Positions 11,652 through 21,945 of a stretch of DNA of 64,000 nt are shown in pieces (within the stretch, counting starts at the first letter, position 1; each line of letters starts with the position of its first letter). Where the stretch lies: NCBI RefSeq assembly GCF_031143425.1, contig NC_090443.1:1061430423-1061494422 (forward strand), given 5' to 3'. The notes below the pieces were generated by a model. The model searched no databases. It saw only the letters and a program-made list of their open reading frames with translations, and was not told where the DNA came from. The stretch comes from Pleurodeles waltl (Eukaryota > Chordata > Amphibia > Caudata > Salamandridae). A program made the position numbers and the translations under genes.

Positions 11652-14632
11652 TGTAGGAGGCTGGCCTGGCTTATAGTGGGTACCTTGTGGTACTTACACC
11701 CTGTGCCATGTCCCGTTATCCCTTATTAGTGTAGAAGAGGTGTTTCTACCAGCTTAGGCTGATAGAAGGTAGCTATAGCAGAGCAGCTTAGGCTGAACTA
11801 GGAGACATGGAAAGCTCCTACTATACCACTTATATCATATAGCACTATATCATAAGAATCACAATACTCAGTTACTAAAAATAAAGGTACTTTATTTTAG
11901 TGACAATATGCCAAAAGTATCTCAGAGAATACCCTCCCTTAGGAGGTAAGTAATATACACAAATTATATGCACACAAACCAAAATCAGGTAAGTAACAGT
12001 TAGAAAAGTAGTGCAAACAATGTAGAATCACAATAGGATGCAATAGGTAGAAATAGGCCTAGGGGCAACACAAACCATATACTCCAAAAGTGGAATGTGA
12101 ACCATGAATGGACCCCAAGCCTATGGGAGGTTGCAGAGGGTCGCTGGGACTGTTAGAAAACACTAAGGGTGTCCAAGATACCCAACCCCAAGACCCTGAA
12201 AAGTAGGAGTAAAGTTATCCTACTATCCCAGAAAGACAGTAAAGTTGAGATAGGGGATTCTGCAAGAACAACAACTGCCAGCAAAACACTGAAGATGGAT
12301 TCCTGGACCTGAGGACCTGTAAAGGAAGGGGACCAAGTCCTAGAGTCACGCAAGTGTCCGGGGGGTCAGGAGCCCACTAAACCCCGGATGAAGGTGCAAA
12401 AGGGCTGCCTCTGGGTGGATGAAGCCGAAGATTCTGCAACAACGGAAGGTGCTAGGAACTTCTCCTTTGGTCAGAATATGTCCCATGGTGTGCTGGAGGA
12501 TGCAAAGTTATTTCCACGCAGAAAGACCACAAACAAGCCTTGCTAGCTGCAAGAGTTGTGATTGAGGATTTTGGGTGCTGCTGGGGCCCAGGAAGGACCA
12601 GGAGGTCGCCCTTTGGAGGAGGAGACAGAGGGGGCACTCAGCAACTCAGAGAGCCCCCACAGAATCAGGCAGCACCCGCAGAAATACTGGAACAGGCACT
12701 TAGAATATCTGAGGACAGCGTTCAACTCAGAGTCACAAAAGAAGGGTCTCACGACATCGGAGTCAAACTCAGCGAGTTGGGCAATGCAGGATAGAGTGCT
12801 GGGGACCTGGGCTAGGCTGTGCACAAAGGAAGTCTTGGAATAGTGCACAGAAGCCCGAGCAGCTGCAGATCATGCAGTACACAGGATTACTGTCTGGCGT
12901 GGGGAGGCAAGGACTTACCTCCACCAAATTTGGTCAGAAGGGCCACTGGACTGTGGGAGACCCTTGGTCCCAGCTCCTGTGTTCCATGGACAACGCTCGT
13001 CAGGATAAGAGGGGACCCAGAAGACCGGTGATGCAGAAGTTTGGTGGCTGCGTTAGCAGGGGGAAGATTCCGTCGACCCACGGGAGATTTCTTTTTGACT
13101 TCCAGTGCAGGGTGAAAGCAGACAGCCCTCAGAGCATGCACCACCAGGAAACATTTGAGAAAGCCGGCAGGATGAGGCGCTACAATGTTGCTGGTAGACG
13201 TCTTGCTACTTTGTTGCGGTTTTGCAGGCGTCCTGGAGCAGTCAGCAGTCGATCCTTCGCAGAAGTCAAAGAGGGAAGTGCAGAGGAACACTGGTGAGCA
13301 CTTGCATTCGTTATCTGGTGAGATGCCACAGGAGAGACCTTAAATATCCCACAGAGGAGGATTGGCTATTGAGAAAGGTAAGCACCTATTAGGAGGGGTC
13401 TCTGACGTCACCTGCTGGCACTGGCCACTCCGTGCTGTCCATTGTGCACTCACACCTCTGCATCCAAGATGGCAGAGGTCTGGGACACACTGGAGGAGCT
13501 CTGGGCACCTCACCAGGGAGGTGCTTGTCAGGGGAGTGGTTACTCCCCTTTCCTTTGTCCAGTTTCGTGCCAGAGCAGAGCTTGGGGGAATCCCTGTACC
13601 GGTGTAGACTGGCTTATGCAGAGAGGGCACCATCTGTGCCCTTCAAAGTATTTCCAGAGGCCAGGGGAGGCTACTCCTCCCAGGCCCTTCACACCTATTT
13701 CCAAAGGGAGAGGGTGTAACACCCTCTTTCAGAGGAAATCCTTTGTTCTGCCTTCCTGGGATCAGGCTGCCCAGGCCTCAGGGGCAGAAACCTGTCTGAG
13801 GGGTTGGCAGCAGCAGTAGCTGCAGTGGAGACCCCAGAAAGGCAGTTTGGCAGTACCCGGGTACTGTGCTAGAGACCCGGGGGATCATGGAATTGTCCCT
13901 CCAATACCAGAATGGTATAGGGGGGACAATTCCATGATCTTAGACATGTTACATGGCCATGTTCGGAGTTACCATTGTGACGCTATACATAGGTATTGAC
14001 CTATATGTAGTGCACGCATGTAATGGTGTCCCCGCACTCACAAAGTCCGGGGAATTTGCCCTGAACAATGTAGGGGCACCTTGGCTAGTGCCAAGGTGCC
14101 CACACACTAAGTAACTTTGCACCTAACATTCACTAAGTGAGGGTTAGACATATAGGTGACTTATAAGTTACTTAAATGCAGTGTAAAATGGCTTTGAAAT
14201 AACGTGGACGTTATTTCACTCAGGCTGCAGTGGCAGTCCTGTGTAAGAATTGTCTGAGCTCCCTATGGGTGGCAAAAGAAATGCTGCAGCCCATAGGAAT
14301 CTCCTGGAACCCCAATACCCTGGGTACCTAGGTACCATATACTAAGGAATTATAAGGGTGTTCAAGTGTGCCAATCAGAATTGGTAAAATTATTCACTAG
14401 CCAGCAGTGACAATTTTAAAGGCAGAGAGAGCATAAACACTGAGGTTCTGGTTAGCAGAGCCTCAGTGATACAGTTAGGCACCACACAGGAAAGACATAC
14501 AGGGCACATACTTATGAGCACTGGGGCCCTGCCTGGCAGGATCCCAGTGAGACAGTGAAAACACCATGACATATACTCACAAACAGGCCAAAAGTGGGGG
14601 TAACAAGGCTAGAAAGAGGCTACCTTCCTACA
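11652..14632 (-). mobile_element. Solo LTR-A (2981 bp)
   Basis: It runs from TGTAGGAGGCTGG to TACCTTCCTACA and closely resembles the solo LTR just upstream, in the same orientation and inserted into the same MITE. Flanks are ATGAA and CTAAT, so no intact duplication is visible. It carries the stem-loop at 13883-13939, a GGTGGAG|GTAAGTC donor-like site on the minus strand near 12913-12924, and U3 near-palindromes near 14440-14550. Confidence 0.88.
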
Positions 14633-14766
14633 CTAATGTGCTAACATGAGCCGTGGTGCGCTGTATGGTAAGTACAACATTACTATGGTGACGTTAGAGG
14701 GCACAGGGTGACGCAAGAAAAGTGACACATCAGAGCTGATGCGTCACTTTCTTGTAAATATGCCCC
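14633..14766 (+). repeat. MITE-A (split copy), part 3 of 3
   Basis: It completes the element that began at 8174: it carries the GTGCTAACATG block, the ...GAGCTGATGCGTCAC... stem and the terminal CTTGTAAATATGCCCC inverted repeat. Confidence 0.8.
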
Positions 14767-15201
14767 ATAGGGGCATTTTTAAAAACCCCTAGCGTCACTA
14801 CCGTGTCACTTTTTGTGAAACTCTCGTGGCTCTGTACACTGCGTCATATTTACAAGGCAGTGTTAAGCCATTTTTTTATAAATATGGCCCGACGCAGTTT
14901 TCTGCGGCAGAGGGGTGTGCAATGGGTGTTGTGCTGTGGGCGTTCCCCTGCAACACCCCTTGCTTCTGATGCTGCCCCAGATTTATAAGGAAACATAAAT
15001 CTGAGACAAAGCCAAAAACTAACACCACCCTAAGGATGGCTTTAGAGTGGCACAATCAGCAGAAATACTTTAATTTCTCCTTGTTTTTGCTTTTTCAATG
15101 TGTGCTGAGAGCAAAACGCCATTAATGACTGTTTATGTGCAGGAAGGTGTTTCTTCCTGCACATAAACAATCATTCAATAATGAGGATTTGCTACTTCTA
15201 T
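14767..15201. repeat. Degraded MITE-like sequence with strong hairpin
   Basis: It contains TCATATTTACAAGG and TATAAATATGGCCC pieces typical of the MITE-A/B group, but no complete inverted repeat. A 16-bp perfect stem with a 6-nt loop lies at 15131-15168 (arms begin GTTTATGTGCAGGAAG). The same stem recurs at 16785-16826. Confidence 0.5.
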
Positions 15202-15670
15202 GGAGGCATATGTACAAGCTCCTTGCGCCACTTTAGTGCCGTCATAAAGTAATTTTTTTAGGCTAAGGTGGCTTTTGTGATGCGCCATATTTACAACGTT
15301 GTACAAAGCTTGCATTGTGCCCCTTTGCACCAAATTATGTCTGCACGAGGCATAATTTATGCAAGGGTGGCATTTCTCGTGCAGGGAAGTTCGTTATAAT
15401 GGTGCAGTGGAATTTACATCAGAGCAGGTGTTAGAATGGCATGCCCATTACTTTCAATGGGCCTCCCCTAACTTTGCAGGATTAGCCCCACAATTCATGG
15501 CGCTAATCCTGCAAAGTACCACAATAGCCTCATAAATGTTGACGTCATTGTCCCAACGTGCCCCACGGTGCACCGCATTGTAAATACAGCACACACATGG
15601 TGTTGTTAGGGGGGCGCAAGAAAAGTGGTGCATCACAGCTGATGCGCCACCTTCTTGTAATTCTGGCCCC
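15202..15670 (+). repeat. MITE-A, nearly full copy
   Basis: It starts GGAGGCATATGTACAAG and ends CTTGTAATTCTGGCCCC, about 470 bp. Internal stems include the pair around GCAGGATTAG / CTAATCCTGC. No coding capacity, so it would depend on a transposase elsewhere. Confidence 0.75.
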
Positions 15671-15874
15671 TATCATCAACATTTTTGATGCTAGTGTAGC
15701 AAAGCGCCACAATAGCATCAAAAATGTTGATGCTTTTTGTGGTAACGACTGCTATGGTGCGCTGTATTGTAAATACAGTTCAACTATGGTGTTGTTAGGT
15801 GCCGGGGGGGGGGGGGGGGCGCAAGAACAGTGGCGCATTATCTATGATGCACAACGTTCTTGTAAATATGCCCC
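15671..15874 (+). repeat. MITE-A, 3' part of another copy
   Basis: It resembles the distal half of MITE-A, ending CTTGTAAATATGCCCC, and directly abuts the previous copy. It includes a G homopolymer of about 17 bases near 15802-15818. Confidence 0.65.
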
Positions 15875-15877
15875 TAT

Positions 15878-16735
15878 GGGCCTGATTTATACTTTTTGAC
15901 GCAAACCTGCTGGCTAGCGCCATTCTGGAACGGCAGTCGGGCACCATTTTTAAGGAATGGCGCAGCCGGCGCTGAGGCCCGGTTAGCGTCAAAATACATG
16001 ACGCTAACCGGGTAGGGGAGGCTGTGTGTGAAAGAATGGCGCTAGTCAGGTTAGAGTCAAAATAATGACTCTAACTTGACTGGCACCATTGTTAGACGCA
16101 CAACCCCAATGGACATGATGACTCCTGTCTAAGTAAAGACAGGAGTCATGCCCCCAGCCAAATGGCCATACGCAGGGGACTTAAGTCCCCGGGCATGGCC
16201 ATTCGGCACAGTGCCATGTAGGGGAGCCCAAGGTAGGATTCCCATGGCACTTAAAAAAAAAAAACTTACCTCTACTTACCTATACTTACCTGGGATGGGG
16301 TCCTCCATCCACTGCTCTCCCTTTGAGGTGGGTGGGGGTGTCCCTGGGGCATGGGGAGGGCACCTGTTGGCTTATTCCATGGTGTTCCACCATGGAAATA
16401 AGCCCACAGGTCCCCTAAAGCCTGCCCTGACCCAGGCGTTAAATAATGGCGCTAAGCAAGTTTAGCACCATTATTTAGGCCTGCCTTCCTCCTGTGCGTA
16501 ATATTTGCACGGGAGGATAAATAAGGCGGTAGGGCCTTAGAGTCATTTTGTGCCCGGAAACGCCTTCCTTGCATCTCATTGAAGCAAGGTAGTTTTCCGC
16601 AGGGAAAAAATTACTTTAACTCCAATATTTTGGCAGTAGACTTGTCTAGGCCAAAATATAAATATGAAGTTAATTTTGTGCCTAATTTGCATAAAAGAAG
16701 TGACGCAAATCTGGTGCAGAGTATAAATATGCCTC
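15878..16735 (+). repeat. MITE-B with stacked hairpins, 3-bp TSD (TAT)
   Basis: The ends are imperfect inverted repeats (GGGCCTGATTTATACT versus the complement of AGTATAAATATGCCTC) flanked by TAT at 15875-15877 and 16736-16738. Inside are several strong palindromes, for example the GGTTAGCGTCA / TGACGCTAACC stem near 15980-16011 and the ATGACTCCTGTCT / AGACAGGAGTCAT stem near 16118-16150. A 3-bp duplication would fit a PIF/Harbinger-type transposase; that assignment is inference. Confidence 0.6.
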
Positions 16736-16784
16736 TATGTGTCCTGCGTTCTGCAGCACACATTCAAGTGCCAGATCACCGTTG

Positions 16785-16826
16785 TTGTTTATGTGCAGGA
16801 AGGGGCCCCTTCCTGCACACAAACAA
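16785..16826. repeat. 42-bp near-perfect palindrome
   Basis: Two 21-base arms meet at GGGG|CCCC with no loop and one mismatch. It shares the GTTTATGTGCAGGAAG stem with 15131-15168, so it appears to be a conserved part of a repeat family. Function unknown. Confidence 0.75.
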
Positions 16827-17723
16827 TCACTCCCAACAGCTCAGACTATCTTGCACAGTGGAGCGAGGATGCCGATGTTGCCGGTGCAGGGGAAACCCAG
16901 GGGCGCCGCACTGAGGTGAACACGCCGCGTCCCTGCGTTTTTAAAGAGAGCGGCCAGTTCTAGTAGATATGCTCCCGGTTCAGGTTGATTTTGGGCGGTG
17001 ATTTCCGGGCTGAGATCGGTCCCAGAAGCTTGTTGGTCAGTCCTATTCATTCACCAGAGAGTGATACCCTTACCGTTCAGCGCCCTGAGACCCTGCAGCG
17101 GACCCGTTGTTACCTGGAGGCGCTGGCGCCTGAGGCCCGGTGGTAACAAGGGATGCCGGCTGTCATGCCGGGACTGACCGGTCCGGACTGGGTCCGGACC
17201 CGAAGGGGAGAAACGCTCAAAGCCCCTCGGGTCAGTCAGGACTGGCATGGCCCATGATGTGCCGGGGAGCAGGAATACCAGCCCCGGCGGCCCCCGCCCC
17301 TGGAGATCAGTCCTTTACCCCAGCGTGTGTCATTGATTGGTCAGCCCGAACACTGCATCCGAGGTGACCACCCAGCGCAAGCCTCAGAGATGCTCGGGAC
17401 CCCCGGGGTCCAAGCAACGCTCCCTCTCAACTCTAAAAGGACCACCTGGCTGCCCAGGTCCAAAATACTGATCACTAAATGAATGACACAGCGCCAACCA
17501 ACCAGAAGCTCGTGTCTGCTTACTACATTCTCGTACATCGATAGAAATGTCGCGATATGGCGCTACTTCATCATATAATGTACAGGGTGCTTCCTAAATA
17601 CATGTTCTGTAGCCTTAATACACAGACAGAGAAGGAACCCCTCTCACTTAAGAAACCATTCACAAATAAATTAATACACGTCACACATTCTTCTAAAACC
17701 GCCTCCCACTGCTGGAGCAGTGA
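16827..17723. other. GC-rich unassigned region
   Basis: About 900 bp, GC-rich from about 16860 to 17460, with several short inverted repeats (for example the GGTCCGGACTGGGTCCGGAC direct repeat near 17181-17200). Open frames are short and overlap on both strands without recognisable domains. No gene can be supported. Confidence 0.4.
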
Positions 17724-17779
17724 AGGTGTGCACGTGTGTGTGTGCAGCAGTGGCATGCACACATGCCTGCGGCTCCCTC

Positions 17780-20606
17780 AAAGTATATGCTCAACCGTCT
17801 GTGTTTCTGTGCATGTATCTACCAGAGTGTGTGTGCATGTATCTGCCTGAGTTACTGTGTGCATGTGTCTGCCTGAGTAAGTGTGTGCATGTGTCTGCCT
17901 GAGTGTGTGTGGCCATGTGTCTGTCTGAGTGAGTGTGTGCATGTGTCTGCCTGAGTGTGTGTGTGCATGTGCCTGCCTGAGTGTGTGTGTGCATGTGTCT
18001 ACCTGAGTGTGTACGTGCTCGTGTCTGCCTGAGTGTGTGTGTGCATGTTTCTGCCTGAGTGTGTGTCTGCATGTTTCTGCCTGTGTGTGTCTGCATTTTT
18101 ATGCATGTTTCTGCCTGAGTGCATGTTTCTGCCGGAGTGAGTGTGTGCATGTTTCTGCCTGAGCGTGTGTGCATGTTTCTGCCTGAGCGTGTGTGCATGT
18201 TCTGCCTGAGTGTGTGTGTGTGTGCATGCTTCTGCCTGAGTGTGTGTCTCCATGTTTCTGCCTGAGTGCATGTTTCTGCCTGAGCGTGTGTCTGCATGTT
18301 TCTGCCTGAACGTTTGTGTGCATGTTTCTGCCTGAGTGCATGTTTCTGCCGGAGCGTGTGTGTGTGCATGTGTCTGCCTGTGTGTGTGTGTGCATGTTTC
18401 TGCCTGAGTGTGTGTGCATGCTTCTGCCTGAGTGTGAGTCTGCATGTTTCTGCCTGTGTGTGTCTGCATGTTTCTGCATGTTTCTGCCTGAGTGCATGTT
18501 TCTGCCGGAGTGAGTCTGTGCATGTTTCTGCCTGAGCGTGTGTGCATGTTTCTGCCTGAGTGTGTGTGTGTGCATGCTTCTGCCTGAGTGTGTGTCTGCA
18601 TGTTTCTGCCTGAGTGCATGTTTCTGCCTGAGTGTGTGTGTGCATGCTTCTGCCTGAGTGTGTGTCTGCATGTTTCTGCCTGAGTGTGTGTCTGCATGTT
18701 TCTGCCTGTGTGTCTGCATGTTTCTGCATGTTTCTTCCTGAGTGCATGTTTCTGCCGGAGTGTGTGTGTGCCTGTTCCTCCCCCCCCCCCCCCCCCCCAA
18801 AACCCCCCCCCCTGTGTGTGCGGCAGTTCCTGCCGGAGTGTTGTGTGTGTGCCTTTTCCTGCTGGAGTGTGTGTGTGCCTGTTCCTGCCGGAGTGTGTGT
18901 GCTGGAGTGTGTGTGTGGCAGTTCCTGCGGAGTGTGTGTGTGCATGTTTCTGTCGGAGTGTGTGTGCATGTTTCTGCCTGAGTGCATGTTTCTGCCGGAG
19001 TGTGTGTTTCTGCCGGAGTGTGTGTTTCTGCCGGAGTGTGTGTTTCTGCTGGCGTGTGTGTGCATGGGTCTGTCTGAACGTGTGTGTGCATGTTTCTGCC
19101 TGAGTGCATGTTTCTGCTGGAGTGTGTGTGCGGCAGTTCCTGCCGGAGTGTGTGTGTGTGCCTTTTCCTGCTGGAGTGTGTGTGTGCCTGTTCCTGCCGG
19201 AGTGTGTGTGTGCATGTTTCTGCTGGAGTGTGTGTGTGGCAGTTCCTGCCGGAGTGTGTGTGTGCATGTTTCTGTCGGAGTGTGTGTGCATGTTTCTGCC
19301 TGAGTGCATGTTTCTGCCGGAGTGTGTGTTTCTGCCGGAGTGTGTGTTTCTGCCGGAGTGTGTGTTTCTGCTGGCGTGTGTGTGCATGGGTCTGTCTGAA
19401 CGTGTGTGTGCATGTTTCTGCCTGAGTGCATGTTTCTGCTGGAGTGTGTGTGCGGCAGTTCCTGCCGGAGTGTGTGTGTGTGCCTTTTCCTGCTGGAGTG
19501 TGTGTGTGCCTGTTCCTGCCGGAGTGTGTGTGTGCATGTTTCTGCTGGAGTGTGTGTGTGGCAGTTCCTGCCGGAGTGTGTGTGTGCATGTTTCTGTCGG
19601 AGTGTGTGTGCATGTTTCTGCCTGAGTGCATGTTTCTGCTGGAGTGTGTGTGCGGCAGTTCCTGCCGGAGTGTGTGTGTGTGCCTTTTCCTGCTGGAGTG
19701 TGTGTGTGCCTGTTCCTGCCGGAGTGTGTGTGTGCATGTTTCTGCTGGAGTGTGTGTGTGGCAGTTCCTGCCGGAGTGTGTGTGTGCATGTTTCTGTCGG
19801 AGTGTGTGTGCATGTTTCTGCCTGAGTGCATGTTTCTGCCGGAGTGTGTGTTTCTGCCGGAGTGTGTGTTTCTGCCGGAGTGTGTGTGCATGTTTCTGCC
19901 TGAGTGCATGTTTCTGCTGGAGTGTGTGTGCGGCAGTTCCTGCCGGAGTGTGTGTGTGTGCCTTTTCCTGCTGGAGTGTGTGTGTGCCTGTTCCTGCCGG
20001 AGTGTGTGTGTGCATGTTTCTGCTGGAGTGTGTGTGTGGCAGTTCCTGCCGGAGTGTGTGTGTGCATGTTTCTGTCGGAGTGTGTGTGCATGTTTCTGTC
20101 TGAGTGCACGTTTCTGCCGGAGTGTGTGTTTCTGCCGGAGTGTGTGTTTCTGCCGGAGTGTGTGTTTCTGCTGGCGTGTGTGTGCATGGGTCTGTCTGAA
20201 CGTGTGTGTGCATGTTTCTGCCTGAGTGCATGTTTCTGCTGGAGTGTGTGTGCGGCAGTTCCTGCCGGAGTGTGTGTGTGTGCCTTTTCCTGCTGGAGTG
20301 TGTGTGTGCCTGTTCCTGCCGGAGTGTGTGTGTGCATGTTTCTGCTGGAGTGTGTGTGTGGCAGTTCCTGCCGGAGTGTGTGTGTGCATGTTTCTGTCGG
20401 AGTGTGTGTGCATGTTTCTGCCTGAGTGCATGTTTCTGCCGGAGTGTGTGTTTCTGCCGGAGTGTGTGTTTCTGCCGGAGTGTGTGTTTCTGCTGGCGTG
20501 TGTGTGCATGGGTCTGTCTGAACGTGTGTGTGCATGTTTCTGCCTGAGTGCATGTTTCTGCCGGAGTGTGTCTGCATTTCTCTGCCGGAGTGTGTGTGCA
20601 TGTTTC
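17780..20606 (+). repeat. GT-rich minisatellite with 322-bp higher-order repeat
   Basis: The basic unit is about 20-26 bp built on TGCATGTTTCTGCCTGAG plus a GTGTGTG run. From about 18.8 kb, variants (CTGCTGG, CTGCCGG, GGCAGTTCC, CCTTTTCCTG) form a higher-order unit. The anchor CATGTTTCTGCTGGAG falls near 19104, 19426, 19626, 19904 and 20226, with a variant near 20548, giving spacings of 322, 200, 278, 322 and 322. The 200 and 278 versions look like internal deletions. The stop-free minus-strand frames of 710-936 residues are a by-product of the repeat. Confidence 0.92.
18780..18812 (+). repeat. Poly-C tract inside the minisatellite
   Basis: A run of about 19 C, then AAAA, then 10 C replaces part of one repeat unit. 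The complementary strand is G-rich. It could be real or an assembly problem typical of homopolymers. Confidence 0.8.
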
Positions 20607-20770
20607 GAGGTGTGTTTGGTGTGCATCAATCTTTAAGTATGTCTCCTATGCCCCAGCTTTGAAGTCTGTGCTCATGTGCACGTGTACGCTTGTGATCAGT
20701 CCTTGTATACCATATGTGTGTGTTCCTAGGTCCAATCCTGATGTGCTGCTGCAGGCCAAGGCTTTTGTTT

Positions 20771-20833
20771 GAATTCTGGGACGTGTAGTCTTGTTTTTCC
20801 CAATATAAAAGAAGACTTCAAGGCCCAGAATTC
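20771..20833. promoter_or_regulatory. Inverted pair of ZNF143/SBS-like sites with TATAAAA in the loop
   Basis: Two 21-base arms (20771-20791 and 20813-20833) match in 18 of 21 positions as an inverted repeat. Read outward to inward, each resembles the vertebrate ZNF143 (Staf) site, ACTACA..TCCCAGAAT. TATAAAA lies at 20804-20810 between them. Such motifs also occur inside DNA-transposon ends, so this may be a transposon relic, not a promoter. Confidence 0.4.
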
Positions 20834-21077
20834 AGAGGAAAAAAACGGGCATGCAGTAGCACATCATGCACGCACCTGGAAAACGTGGCAGCTATAGGCC
20901 GAGGCCACTGTTCATGTATGTGTGCGCGTGCCCGTGCCCGTGTGTTTGCGTGCGTGCTGCTTCTGCCCACAAACCTCCCTGGTTCTGAACCAGGAAGCAG
21001 CCTTGCATCTCTCAGCAGGCAGAGTGAAATTATGGGATGTCTGCCATAGAAACAGGGCTTAATAACGCACAGCTTGC

Positions 21078-21368
21078 AGTGCCAGGGTCGTGCCCAGTAA
21101 GTACACAGACACCTCTGTGTGCCACTGGCTGGTGCCAGCAGCTGCAGGGCACAGGGGAGTGCCCTGGTCACGTGCATGCAGACAGATGCAAAGTCTCACA
21201 CTGACCCCCACACCAGGAGTGTGCCAGGGACGGGCACAGGAAGTACACAGACACCTCTGTGTGCCACTGTCTGGTGCCAGCACCTGATGGCACAGGGGAG
21301 CGCCCTGGTCACGTGCATGCAGACGGGTGCTAAGGGTCGCACTGAACCCCACACCAGGAGTGTGCCAG
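21078..21368 (+). repeat. 142-bp tandem duplication
   Basis: GTACACAGACACCTCTGTG occurs at 21101 and again at 21243, and GTGCCAGGG recurs three times with a similar spacing. The two units are nearly identical apart from small changes. No clear coding frame. Confidence 0.8.
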
Positions 21369-21561
21369 GGAGTCCTCACGCAAGACATCACCAGTGCATG
21401 GAGGTGGCACTCGGAGTGGATGAATGTGCTGATGGCCGTGTCATGCGCCTCGAAGCACAGAGCGCACACGGGGCTCCGCTGGTCTCTAGCAGGTTTACAG
21501 TCTGCAAAGACCAGTGCAATGTCCTTTCACTATTGTGAACGGGGTTTTCTGAAAGTCACTC

Positions 21562-21756
21562 TGTTAAGCTCTGACACGGTAGTTTAGTGTAAAGAGCTTT
21601 ATTCAAAAACCACCAACCCAACAGCAGCGTCAGCTCCCATTTCCTCAACCGTCCAGTATCTCTCCACTCCGCAGACCGTCCTCGAGACCCCTCAGTTAGA
21701 ATCTCAATGACAGAGATTCCAGACTGTACCCAACATTCTTAAGCAGCCACAACACA
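21562..21756 (-). repeat. 3' LTR of the Mag-like element
   Basis: In element orientation it starts TGTGTTGTGG and ends GAGCTTAACA. It is identical to the 5' copy at 26594-26788 over all 195 positions. It contains an AATAAA signal (complement near 21599-21604). Confidence 0.95.
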
Positions 21757-21765
21757 TCCCCCTTA
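21757..21765 (-). promoter_or_regulatory. Polypurine tract
   Basis: AATAAGGGGGA (element strand) ends exactly at the 3' LTR, as expected for the plus-strand primer. Confidence 0.8.
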
Positions 21766-21945
21766 TTACACTAGAGATGGAATACATAAAAGGAACAACA
21801 ACAAAAAAGGAAAAAAAAAGAAAATATAACATATGTGTGTGTGGATAAAACAAATAAGCAACAATATGACAATGTAATGGCCGGAATAACAGGATAATAC
21901 AGAATATTAAAATTGCACAGAAGTATGCAGGAAAAACATCAGAAT

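Noticed and set aside
16841..17538. CpG-island-like promoter of a host gene
   Set aside because: GC-rich, but no initiation motif, exon or downstream frame supports a gene. It could be a GC-rich repeat.
17780..20606. CRISPR-like array
   Set aside because: Units are contiguous variants without unique spacers, in a clearly eukaryotic context.
17791..20629. Very long minus-strand open frames (710, 876 and 936 residues) rich in His, Thr, Gln and Arg
   Set aside because: They exist in several frames at once because the GT-rich repeat contains no stop triplets. Composition follows the repeat unit, there are no domains, and the plus strand shows matching artefacts.
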